Source: Morchella semilibera
Lineage: Eukaryota; Ascomycota; Pezizomycetes; Pezizales; Morchellaceae
Length of the DNA: 64,000 bases
Direction of reading: 5' to 3'
Assembly (NCBI GenBank): GCA_009192285.1
Contig: WBVU01000003.1
Coordinates: 2,759,973 to 2,823,972, forward strand
This document shows, in pieces, positions 50,608 through 60,843 of this stretch. How positions within the stretch are numbered: the first letter of the stretch is position 1; each line of letters opens with the position of its first letter. The notes under the pieces were generated by a model, which was not told the origin of the DNA, made no database searches, and was given only the letters and a program-made list of their open reading frames with translations. The position numbers were made by a program, and so were the translations under genes.

Positions 50608-51894
50608 TGTATGTAGCTAGCGATGATGATGAGGATGAGGCGACGCTGCTTCTCCATGTTTAATTTATATACATACTCTGTAGATCTTGTGATGATGGCG
50701 GAGAATCCAATTAATGTTCATGCGTCACTCACCCGAGTCGTCTGACCTCCCCCGGGGGTGAGACATTGAACCCTAACCCTGCGCGGTGCGAGTGACGGCT
50801 CGTGCGTGGCTGCGTTTCTGCACTTAGTTAATTGCGTGCAGCGGTCGCGGTTTTGCGATATGTGCTTGTATAGTAGTAGTGGTGGTGGTGGGTGTCGGGT
50901 CCGGGCAGAAAAATCACTCCCTCCAGTGCTGGCTATTATATGCATCTATGACAGTTATAACAACATCTTGGGGTCCGTTCTGTTCTGCAGCTAGCTAGAC
51001 TGCAGACCAAGCTGTTGGACTGAAGCGGCCATGGCAACTGTGCTGTTATAAAAGTACAAGAAGAGAGCTCTGGTGCACGGCCAGCTACAAGTATAACTAA
51101 TCTACAATACACGACCCCCCCTCTCCCGCAACACCGCCCCCACACCCCGCCAGGACCACAAACACGCGACACCCGCCTCCTACCACGCCCCTCCCCAGGC
51201 CCGTGCGTGCGGAGGTCAGCCCCGGCCGCGGGTTGGCCGACGGAGAGGACGAGGATCGCGTAGGTCGTGGTGCCGGGGGTGCGCCGGTGTCTCTCCGTCT
51301 GCGGTTTGGCCTCGGGCTGGGGTTGTGCCCGCCTGGCTGCACGGCGACTGTACTACGTATATTACTATAATTATCAAACTGTGCGCGGGAGGTTTAATGC
51401 CAATGATTGGTGGAGCAGCTTGTTGTTGAGTGAGGTGGTGGTGGTGATCAGGTGTACGCTTGTCGGCGGTAGTGGTGGGACTGGCTGGTTGGTCAGGCTT
51501 GCGTGCGTGCGTAGTGCCGGTATGTACTCGGGGGTGCGAGAGTCGATCGGGCCGGTTGACTGTGTGTGATGCGGTACGTACAACCGAGTGACATGACATG
51601 ACGGGGATTCTGTCAACGTCAATCGACACCGGCGGTATATACAGGAATATATAGATAGGTTCCTCAATGGTTTTGGTTTTCAGCATTTCTAACTACCAAT
51701 TAGTATCTATCTATCTATCTACCTATCTATCTATCTCTATTCAGCATCAGTATCAACACACCATTAAGTTTAGATTACATGCGTATCAAAACCACATTTG
51801 TTCCCCTCACTATATGATGTATGCACCTTTAAAGCTTTTCCCTTACAATATGTACTTCTAGACCTCCGACGTCAAGTCAGGCCGGAGGACAATA
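50608..51894. other. Intergenic region between the membrane-protein and dioxygenase-like genes
   Basis: No gene is supported. Frames on both strands from 50718 to 51686 are short, without domains, and mostly built from C-rich or GT-rich low-complexity sequence. A (TATC)n microsatellite lies at 51704-51738. Confidence 0.45.
51704..51738. repeat. (TATC)n microsatellite
   Basis: About eight TATC units with one ACC interruption, in non-coding DNA downstream of the dioxygenase-like gene. Confidence 0.85.
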
Positions 51895-53716
51895 TCACCC
51901 AACCACAACACCAAACAAGGCCAAGAACTCCACCAGATACTCCGCCAGTCCCTGAACCGCCAGCTCATCCGCCATCCCCCACTCCCTCCCGCCCTCCTCC
52001 TTGAACCTGTCCACGACAGCAACGATATCCGGCCTCCCAACCCCAGCCAGGCCCTCAAAGCCGCCAGCCGCCCTCGAGCGCTCCACATCCCCCCACAGCT
52101 CCGACCCCGGCATCCACCCGGTGGCACCCCCACACACGGCCATGTGGGCCTTATCCACCCTCCCCTCCGCCCCACACACCGGGCACGCCCCGGGGGCCCC
52201 GGCAAAGACAGCACCCTGCGTATACCCCTCGATCGCGCCGTAGAACACCGCGATCCCAAAGCGCGCCACGAGGGCATCGATATGTGCCTTTGGCGGCATC
52301 TGGCGCTGCGTGTGTCTGTGGTAGTTCTCCGCGAACGCGGCGGAGGGGGCATGTTCGGAGGCGGCAAGGATCCTGCTGCGGTAGCGGATCCACTGCGCGT
52401 ACAGCACTGTCAGGTCCGTGTAGGGGCGCACGTTGGTGAGGAAGGAGAAGTCATACAGGCCGGTGGCCTTTGCGCGGTAGGAGGTGATGAGGGTGATGCG
52501 GTCGGTGGTGCCGCGGGCGGGGAGGGCGAGGTGGCGGACGAGGCCGCCTTGGAGGATTGTGGCGGAGCCGGCGGGGGGTTGGGGAATCTGTTTGTTGGAG
52601 GGGATGTTAGTATACGTAGGGGTGGAAATTAAGTTGTGATAGTGGAAGGGGGTGCTTACCGCTTGGAGGGTGCCGTCGCCGCTCTGGATGACTGTCTCGC
52701 CACCAACCATGCCGGTAGTGTCCGAGAGCATAAGGACGCAGACAAACGGATAGCTATCATAACTGTGTACCCAATTCTCTCTGTCAGTATTCACACATAC
52801 ACATAGCTAACCAAAACCCATTTCCAATAGAAACGAAAAAGCTTACTGCCATGGGATAATACTCCCCCCACCACCGCCCCAGACCTCCTCTTCAATTTCC
52901 TTCTGCCCCCTCGCCGGCACCACCCCACCACATCCCACCGCTCCCCCTGTAACCTCACTGCTCGTCAAATCCCCGGAAATGGCCTTTAGGCACTCCCCAC
53001 GACTCATACCTTGGTATCTCTCCATATCAACCTGCACATTCGCATGTCCAATCTCCACCGTCTCCATGACGACCTCCAGCTCGACGCCCGCAGCATCACT
53101 CACGGCCCTCATCACCTCCGGGCACGTCCAGATCTCGCGGTAGAAGCGGGAATGCGCCGCAACGTTGCGGATAATAAGGGTGCGGCGGCTATAAAAGCTT
53201 GCAGTCTTATCCAAGTGTGCAGTGTCTAGGAGGACCTTTCGGAGCAGCGGGAGAGCAGAGGCGGAGAAGAGAGGGAAGGAACTGGTGGCGGCAATTGGGG
53301 AGGGGGCAGTGGCCTGGTGCGGGAGGTGAAGGGTAGTAAAGGTATGCTTATGGGTAGGGGGTGAGATGGCCAGGTGTTCCTATTTTTTTTTATATACGTA
53401 GGGATGTTAGAATGGTTGTGAATTCTTGGAGAATTCTCAAGGAGGGAAGACTTACGGAGGCGGAGAAAATTGGTTGTGAATCTTCGAGAGACTCCTGCAT
53501 GAGAGGGTGACTAATGGCCCTGTTTTCGGGGATGAGTGGCTTCGAGGTGGTATTTTTGTTCTGGTTTTTGGTGGAGATGTTGGTATTGGTATTGATATTG
53601 CCCTGTCCGCTTTCAGTGACTTTTTCAAGCCTCTTGACTTGTTTGGGGGTGGTGGCAGCACTGTCACTTTTGTTCTGGCTCCCAAGTAGAGGAGAATTGA
53701 TGGTTCCTGCAGCCAT
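51895..53716 (-). CDS. 2-oxoglutarate/Fe(II) dioxygenase-like protein, four exons, 529 aa
   Basis: Minus-strand exons: 53716-53456, 53379-52847, 52762-52660, 52587-51895. Introns are 51-84 bases and all phases agree. The first exon is a polar, Ser/Thr/Asn-rich N-terminus. The splice between exons 2 and 3 rebuilds IIPWHYDSYPFVCVLMLSD. His265 and Asp267 are candidate ligands of the HxD type, followed by GMVGGETVIQSGDGTLQ. The distal His318 lies in GGLVRHLALPA and Arg329 in TTDRITLITSYR, at the spacing expected of the HxD...H...R iron and 2-oxoglutarate set. I know this layout from fungal proteins annotated only as Fe2OG-dioxygenase-like; the substrate is unknown. The C-terminal 150 residues include a CPVCG pair with no clear partner Cys cluster. 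Codon use is G/C-rich. Confidence 0.8.
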
Positions 53717-54476
53717 TATGGATGCTTTGATGAAGATGCAATATCAACCAACTGAGAGGCGAAGGGGGGTTTTTTTTTTCAGAAGAAGAAGCTGTTTAAC
53801 AGATGAAGGAAGCGAACGAAGAGACGGAAGAGAAGCATCAAAGAGGACGGACGGACGGGAAGTAAAAAAAAAAAAATCTACGCTCAAAAGAGAGCAATAC
53901 GTAGTACTCGCTATATAAGGTTACGTAGGCGGGAGGACATTGTGGCAGTTGCTGGCACTCATATACGCAGCGCAGACGTACAATATCGACCTAGAATATA
54001 AACCATGCGCAGGGAATGGCATAAAAAGTTTCCTCGTTTGGATCTTGGTGAAAGTGTTTTCGGTCTCTGTATTAAGACCAGCAGTGGATCTTTGGGAGTT
54101 TTTGAACATTGTATATATTCGGGTACCTTGCGTTAGTACATGTATATTCATTGCCTTTTGCGTTATTACGTACATGTATTTACCACCAAGCCTAGCGTCT
54201 TGATGATGGGGCGTTAAAGATACAATATGATGTATATACATGTATGTATACATTCATTATTGGGTTCATTCGTTTATAAGATTTACACTTAGCAGCACGA
54301 CATAACCCTATGGGATAAGAAATACAATCCATTGTTGATAATATAACGGCTTACAAAGGATTGATCTAGTTTCGTCCACCATGCTCTATGCACAACATGC
54401 AGTCTATACTGTGCTCGCTACCCCCTCATATGCGATTAAATGCACAACTCAGATCAGTTCTTTCCAATAAATTGAT

Positions 54477-54497
54477 CGGTCGGTCGGTCGGTCGGTC
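54477..54497. repeat. (CGGT)n microsatellite
   Basis: Five tandem CGGT units ending in C. Confidence 0.85.
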
Positions 54498-55242
54498 AAC
54501 GTTCAAGATTTTCTAGCGCCTCATCCTTCACAGCCTATCACTCGGTCTTGGCTACCCACAGATGCACGTTCTTGCCTCTTTATTAGTATCGTCACCATTA
54601 TTACATCCTTTTCACGCCCATAGATCGGCTCGTACCTGTGGGCATAAGCCATCTAATTCTACATCTGGCCTAATGGCAGACAAAACGGTACCTACCAGTA
54701 ACTACCAATCCCTCTCCATTACCTCCTTGTCTCATTACATTACTAACAAAACCAGCGTGTCTGTGGTAGAACCCATTACCCCCGACGCCGTCCAGACCAA
54801 GGCCAAACCCTCTAGTCCGCTAGACCTAAAGCACCAAAACTACTACTCACTGCCCAGAACCACGATCCAGGGCCCCGAAGTGTAGGTCTTGTCTCACCCC
54901 CACGGCGCGAGCATAAGGATATATGTCCGAGTTTCACTTCGTTCCTGGTCTACTGTGCGGCCTGCCTGGCGAGATCTCCTCCGTCCGATGTCTTGTTTTC
55001 AGCACGGTCTAGATGGGCTTCGCCCGTACTCAGGTCGGTGATGAACTGAAGATAAACCATGGCGGACAATTTAAGGGTTATAATACCAATTTTTCTACTT
55101 TCTTCCAAGAGAATCCAGGCCTGGCATCATCTGTCGATGCTGTCTCCACCGATTACAAAACTAAGCACCTAACAAAGACGCAACTAAGAACGGGGGGCAT
55201 ATAAAATGAAATACTCGCCGAGGAAGAAAGCGTTCCTGATAT

Positions 55243-55281
55243 GACTCTTTGTGGTACCCCCCCCCCCGGGGGGGAAGAGTC
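55243..55281. repeat. Palindrome GACTCTT...C11G7...AAGAGTC
   Basis: Eleven C bases (55257-55267) are followed at once by seven G bases (55268-55274). The whole is flanked by the inverted 7-mers GACTCTT (55243-55249) and AAGAGTC (55275-55281). Confidence 0.85.
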
Positions 55282-55478
55282 CCACTGTTTACACACGTCT
55301 CTCGGCTCGGCTCCGCGCAATCTGATTGACTACAAGCCATCAGATATGGCGTCGGCGGAATTTCTCAGCTTGGCGGCCTGCACAAAAAACTAAAGTTCAG
55401 TCTTGGCACGCCGCTCCACCTGCTATATAAGACCAGCTTCTTCCCCCACCTGTCGATATGTTTTTCCCCATAGTGCAG

Positions 55479-56010
55479 CTCCCTCGCCTTCCCTCTCTTT
55501 CCTTCTCTCTCTCCTCTCTCTCTCTTCCCTTCTCTCTCTCTTCCCTTCTCTTCTCTCTCTCTTCCCTCTCTCTCCCCCCTCTCTCTATCCTCTCTCTCTC
55601 TCTCCTCTCTCTCCCTCCTCTCTCCCTCCTCCCTCTCTCCCTCCTCCCTCTCTCCTCCCCCCCTCCTCCCTCCTCTCTCCCTCCTCTCTCCCCCCCTTGG
55701 CTTCTCCCTCTCCTCCCTTCCCTCTCCCTCCTCTCCTCTCTCTCTCCCTCCTCTCCCCCTCTCCTCTCTCCTCCCTCTCTCCCCCCTCCCCCCTCCTCTC
55801 TCCCCTTCTCTCCCCTTCTCTCCTCCCTCTCTCTCCTCCTTCTCTCTCTCCTCCCTCTCTCTCTCCTCCCTCTCTCTCCTCCTTCTCTCTCTCCTCCCTC
55901 TCTCTCTCCTCCCTCTCCCTCTCCTCCCTCTCTCTCTCCTCCCTCTCTCTCTCCTCCCTCTCTCTTCCCTCCCTCTCTCTTCCCTCCCTCCCCTCCCCCT
56001 CGTCCCTCCC
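55479..56010 (+). repeat. Long pyrimidine-rich (CT)n-type tract, pure pyrimidine for about 300 bases
   Basis: The plus strand is nearly all C and T from about 55490. From 55701 to 56001 I find no purine at all. Within it, CTCTCTCTCCTCC-type units of about 19-20 bases recur. The long frames on both strands here (Ser/Leu/Pro-rich on plus, Arg/Glu-rich on minus) are products of this low complexity and are not genes. Confidence 0.93.
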
Positions 56011-56113
56011 AGCTCCTGTCCTCCCTGTGTGGACCAGCTTGGTGAGCGGTGGCGAGTTGGGGGTGGGGGGAGTACTTACTCCCCAGGTCTGCCCCTTCAA
56101 ATGGGCAGCCTGG

Positions 56114-56421
56114 CGTAACTCGGCCTCTCCTGGCCTTGGGCTCTGTCCCAAGGCCAGGAGGGGCCTGAGTTGCGTTAGGTCACCCTGTCCCCTGTTCCCC
56201 CGCTTCTTTGGCCTCTCCTGGTCCCCCTTCCACTATGGAAGGGGGACCAGGGGGGGCCTTTTTTGCGTTGGGTCTGCCTGCCCGTTCTCTTTTGGCCTCC
56301 CTTGGCTTCCTGGGCTTCATGCCCGGGAGGCCAAGGGGGGCCTTTTTTGCGTTAAGTGACTTCTTCCTCTTTGGCCTCTCTTGGTCCCCTGGGCTTTATG
56401 CCTGGGGGGCCAAGGGGGGCC
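56114..56421 (+). repeat. Array of four tandem GC-rich hairpins with conserved flanks
   Basis: Hairpins lie at 56122-56165, 56210-56258, 56294-56342 and 56373-56421, starting 79-88 bases apart. Each opens with GGCCTC and closes with GGGGCC, and is followed by a GCGTTRRGT word (with a TTTTTT run in copies 2-4). The stems are 19-22 bp with loops of about 5-6 bases. The distal halves differ between copies (CTGGCCTTGGG, CTGGTCCCCCTTCC, TTGG-TCC-GGGC types), yet both arms change together. The remaining mispairs that I see are all G-T. Confidence 0.85.
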
Positions 56422-57225
56422 TTTTTTGCGTTAGGTCAGGTCTTTCCTATATATAGCAAGCAAGCAAGCTGTTTTGTATATAGGTTTTATTTATTTATAG
56501 ATGTACCTCGTGTCTTTGTACAATAGCTACCTGGCTAGTTAATATTACACCACTCCTTGAACGGGTCGTGGTGTCAGCTTGGTACTTATTTGAGCTTCGT
56601 GCTAAGTACGTACTATCTGTGCGGGTGCGTGTAGTTTGGATATATTGATATTGCATACCGCGCGGCCTTGATAAAGGCGATTATGATAATTGTACACAAC
56701 GTACCCGCTTCTCTCCCTATCGGTAACTACATATGTAGGATAATGATATCAGATCCCTCCTATGTATGTACATGTAGCTTACCTGTAGTCTCATCGTCAT
56801 GAAAAAGCACTCGCAGGACAACTGCACAGTCTGCACTAGCCAGGATGGAAAGGAAGGCTCAGGGCCGAAAAAGGCTAACAGAAAACACAAACTTTTTTAA
56901 CGCTCGTCGCTCTAAAGAAAAAAATTCAAGATATCGCGCTTTAGATTTGCCAATAATATCTTCAAAGTAAAAACTCAACACCCCCGAGAGAGAAGAAAAG
57001 CAATAAATAAAAAAAATGTGTATTCCCCAATTCTATAACGAATGGACCAAGCATTACCCCCGGGAATGCTTAAATCATATACGTTTGTCATGACCCCCAT
57101 TACAAAGGAAAAGGTAGAAATTAAAAATAAAAAAGAAAAGACTTAACCCCACGCGAAGCCTGCAAAATATCATTCCTTAAAAAATGAGATCATAAACTTT
57201 TCCCGGTATCAACTACAAGTACTTC
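56422..57225. other. Region between the hairpin array and the chitin synthase 3' end
   Basis: No gene is seen. It starts with TATATATAGCAAGCAAGCAAGC and holds several TACATGTA words. The A-rich part from about 56930 to 57180 probably includes the 3' untranslated region of the minus-strand chitin synthase. Confidence 0.45.
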
Positions 57226-60200
57226 TTAACGCCTTGCGAAACAGCACATAATGGATGCTCTTCCGAGAAACTATACACGCAATATTAGTAACATACTTCC
57301 TATAGATCACAGGGGGGGAAATTTGACTCACCCAGACGCAACCAATGAACCGGAACAGCGACAACGCCGCTGTAGCCAAAAGAATGAATCTGAAAAACCA
57401 CGCCGTTCGGACTGTGGAACTAGAACCTAGCCAATCAAAATTTTCGGAAGTAAAGATAGCGACGATTGCACAGTTGCTGAAAATCCATGCCGTGATAAGT
57501 CTGGTTCTGAAACTTTTATAGGAATCGTCGAGCGATTTGGTCTCGACCTCCTCTTCTGCAACAAACGGTGCAAGTGCTCGTTTCACAGTTTCTTCGAATG
57601 CCTGATCAATATCTGCCTGGGGTTTTTCTGGCTCATCGATGACTTTGGCCTTCCCCTCCGTCTTTGTTTTCGCTGATGGAAGCGCCTCGGCTTTGTCGGA
57701 CCCTTTGGTACCCCATGAAACGTCGTGCCAATTACAGAAGGCATAAACGTTGAGGACATTTGTATAGGAGGATGCCATCAATACGTATTGGGGGAAGCTG
57801 TGTATCATATGCCACGGGTCAAGGTACATGAACGAAGCGACAAAGTAAATCCCGAATGTTGAAGCCAAGGCAAGGATGATAAGACCAGTGTTAGACGTAA
57901 AGAACTTGCCAATGAACTCCCCTACACTTGATGATTGCAAGTCACTCCATCCGGCAGAACCCGAGAATGCTCGGTAAACGAGATAGAATGAGAGGATAAG
58001 AATGTAGGCCTGCAGTACCGAGAAAACACAAAAACTGACGATGTATGTCTGCTTAGAACTATTCAAATGGTCAGCATGCTCCCTTGTGTGTATCTCCCTA
58101 AAAGACAAGAAAACATACCCCTTAGGCCTATTACCAAGCGCAAGAATGAACTGGAGGATTACAAAAGACAGATATAGGTATTTCATCATGCTGTTAAAGA
58201 TAGGCGTAGGCGTTGCACCGAACGGCCATGCAACCTTTCCGGCCGCTTTCTCCGCGTCTGTTGGGTTTCCGACAAGATCCATGATAACCGAAGTTGTAAG
58301 CCAGAAACTCCCTAATCAAAAGTCAGCTTTGGCCTTATAGAACTAATAGGTTAATTTATAATACCAATACTGAACCAACTCATAAACGTCGCAAAAATAT
58401 TGTAAATAAGCTGTACATGGAAGAAAAACATCCGAATGAGGTTATGAGAGCTGGAGTACATCCTTCCAAAGTGCATAAGTGAATAGATACCGGCAGCAAA
58501 TGAACCGTTAAGCCATCTTCGTCGCTGTGAAATAAACTCTGGCGCGCCTTCTGGGACATCGGTCTCTGCTTTGGAAGCTCTGATGTATGTCAAATGCCAT
58601 TTTGAGCCCGCCTTGGCCACAAGCTCGAAACAAAGGATACGATCTTCTGCCAAGAACATGTTTTTCTTGAAGATATTCATCCCATCAATTCCCTTCTTAC
58701 CAAACCTAGCAGAGAGTGTGTGGTCGCCGTGGAAATATTGTTCCAAGGGACGCCCCATAATTGCTCTAAAGCGGTAAGCCGAGAACGCACCAGGCTAAAT
58801 CCAAGATAAGAATTAGCCTCTTTGCTTATATAAGTAAAGACCACACCTGTCGAGTGATCTTTCATGCATATTTTCTTAACTCACCAAAACGCTGACGTAA
58901 CCAAAAGCAGATTCAAGTGGCTTATCCAGAATATTGGAAATTTTGTATTCGAAATTCTGAGTCGCCACCAATGGGTTGATCAAATTCTTCCCGTTTTTCC
59001 CCAACATGGCATGAATTTCACCACAGGCGCCTCCCAAGTTCTTGTCGTTGTAAAACGCCTCCCATAATGCAAGGATACTCTTCGGACCAGGTTTTGTTCC
59101 AGCGTCAAGAAGAATACAGACTTCTGGATTAAGGATCCGTCCAAAGGCATTGAATAACCATCGGTGAGAGTTGATCTTCTTGGTATTTCGCTGCTTAAGA
59201 CAAAACATAAGCTGGACGGGCGGAAAGGCTTTATCATCATCGGCACCCGCTGGGCGCATGAGCGTCTGATGCGCAGTGACCGAGATTTGCGTTGTGAATT
59301 CAAACTGCGATTCAGTTGTTAGTTTGTATTCGTTTAAGCTGATTATGGGAAGCGGCTGCGCTGTCCAAGAGCGGGAAGCGCCAAGGCTTGGCCACTAGAT
59401 CGTAAGATTACAGCTCTTCAGCCGCAGGGGCGAGAACCGTCCTCCCAAACTGGAATTGACTTAGGGTGGTAGGATGTCACGAAGCGGGTCTTCATCACTT
59501 GATGATTCAAACTTACAATATGGGCAGTAGTTTCTTTGCCATCAACATCCTTCTTCATCACACCGTCCTGAAAAACGCCAACAGTTGCCAGTACATCCAG
59601 GGTGTTTTTGTCGCAAGGATCGATTCCATCAAAAACCAAGCAGACCACAATTTTCTGCCAGGCAGGTCCTCCCTTCCACCAAAACTCGGACTTCTTCAAG
59701 TTTACAATGTCGCGAACGTTCTGCATGATACCGTGTAATGTACGTGCCGTCAAAACTTTGTCTTCATTGTAGTATGTTATAGCGATCAAAAGCTCTGTGT
59801 GTCGATTATACATCCTCGGTCGCAAGTCGTAGCCATTCTTTAGTGTAAAGTCGTCAGGGTCACAGGTAGCAGCAGTATCTAGGGGTCCAATAAATCAGAA
59901 TTTAATCTTTACGAAATTTGATGGTTTCAGGGGTAAAATATCCTTACATCTCATGTGAGTGAACTCTGTAGTTGCTGAGTCGTCTCCAGTGCCAGCCTTA
60001 TATTTATCTTGAATAGCATTCGAAACTGCAGAGGGGACAGGATATTCAATGGATAAAACCTGGCCCTGTTGCAATTTGACCCTTCTCGTTGCATATCTTC
60101 GTAGTCCAGAAGGCGCTTGCCTTCTTCGCCATTCCCCATCCAACGAAAGCACACTCTCCCTTCCAGTAGGCCCTGGACTAGTAGTAGATGAGATTGTTGG

Positions 60201-60455
60201 TGTTGAGGGTTCAGGGGATTGTAGGTAGGGCCCCTGGCCGTGGCCGAATTGTGATTGTGGTGTACTCATCCTCTGTAGGTGTTCGGGGGTGGATGAGCGG
60301 GAAGACGTCTCGTCGAAGGGACCTTGAAATGGATGGTTCAAGGGGACTCGCTCGTGTACACCATCGTCTTGGTGTTGGAGCGGGTAATCGTGAAGGTTAT
60401 GGGCCTCGGGATAGTCCGCAGGCTGACCACTGCTATGGAGCCCTTGATAAGACAT
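57226..60455 (-). CDS. chs: Chitin synthase, division 1 (class I/II type), seven exons, about 894 aa
   Basis: Minus-strand exons: 60455-59948, 59878-59517, 59304-58885, 58794-58365, 58311-58119, 58058-57332, 57270-57226. All phases agree. The protein makes chitin from UDP-GlcNAc at the plasma membrane or septum. The N-terminal 130 residues are polar and disordered, then come [18 protein letters not shown] and [17 protein letters not shown]. The core holds [52 protein letters not shown] (about 479-482) and the signature QRRRW (about 520-524). Several membrane segments follow, then [16 protein letters not shown] and, after the last intron, a short exon giving [16 protein letters not shown] chose the ATG at 60453-60455 (MSYQGLH), although an in-frame ATG at 60495-60497 would add 14 residues. 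The second intron (59305-59516) is 212 bases, much longer than the others. Confidence 0.94.
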
Positions 60456-60824
60456 TCTAGCGGGTGTCTTAAAATTAACAACAACGACTGTTTTCAAGCA
60501 CTAAAAGCTCGTACTTGATATCTATAAAGGTTCTAAAGCCTCTGTTTGTCGAGCGAATAGTAAAAGGACGACTTTATGGTAGAAATCGAGGGGGGGGGGG
60601 GAGGCGGAGGGTGAAGAGGGGAAGTAGAACAAGGGATTCTTTCTGCCCGCGCTCCAACTAAATCCAAAAAATGGGACAGCTAGAAAGACTAAGAGATGCG
60701 GGGGGGTGGAGAATATGTAGGTCGATCACAGGTAGTGACAGCACTAGTGGATGGTGGATAGGTGATCTAAGGAGGTTTTGAAAGAATAGACAGAAAAGAA
60801 GAGGGAGGGAAAGAAGAAAGAAAT

Positions 60825-60843
60825 CTTCTTCTTCTTCTTCTTC
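60825..60843. repeat. (CTT)n microsatellite in the chitin synthase upstream region
   Basis: Six tandem CTT units, about 370 bases before the start codon of the minus-strand chitin synthase. Confidence 0.8.

Larger units (their letters stand above)
53717..55478. other. Gene-poor region upstream of the dioxygenase-like gene
   Basis: No confident gene. Two plus-strand frames (54562-54885 and 55013-55204) could be joined by an intron with a weak GTGTAG donor and a TCTAG acceptor. I recognise no domain in them and do not call a gene. A (CGGT)n microsatellite lies at 54477-54497 and a C11G7 palindromic run at 55257-55274. Confidence 0.4.

Noticed and set aside
54562-55204. Possible two-exon plus-strand gene (54562-54879 joined to 55013-55204)
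   Set aside because: The frames could be joined in phase by a GTGTAG donor and TCTAG acceptor, but the donor is weak, the product is short and no domain is seen.
55585-56151. Minus-strand frame of 188 codons made of Arg-Glu-Arg-Glu repeats
   Set aside because: It is the complement of the same low-complexity tract, with no start context and no domain.
55403-56359. Open frame of 318 codons rich in Ser, Leu and Pro on the plus strand
   Set aside because: It is the forced translation of the pyrimidine tract and hairpin array. All frames stay open there because the sequence lacks stop-codon purines.
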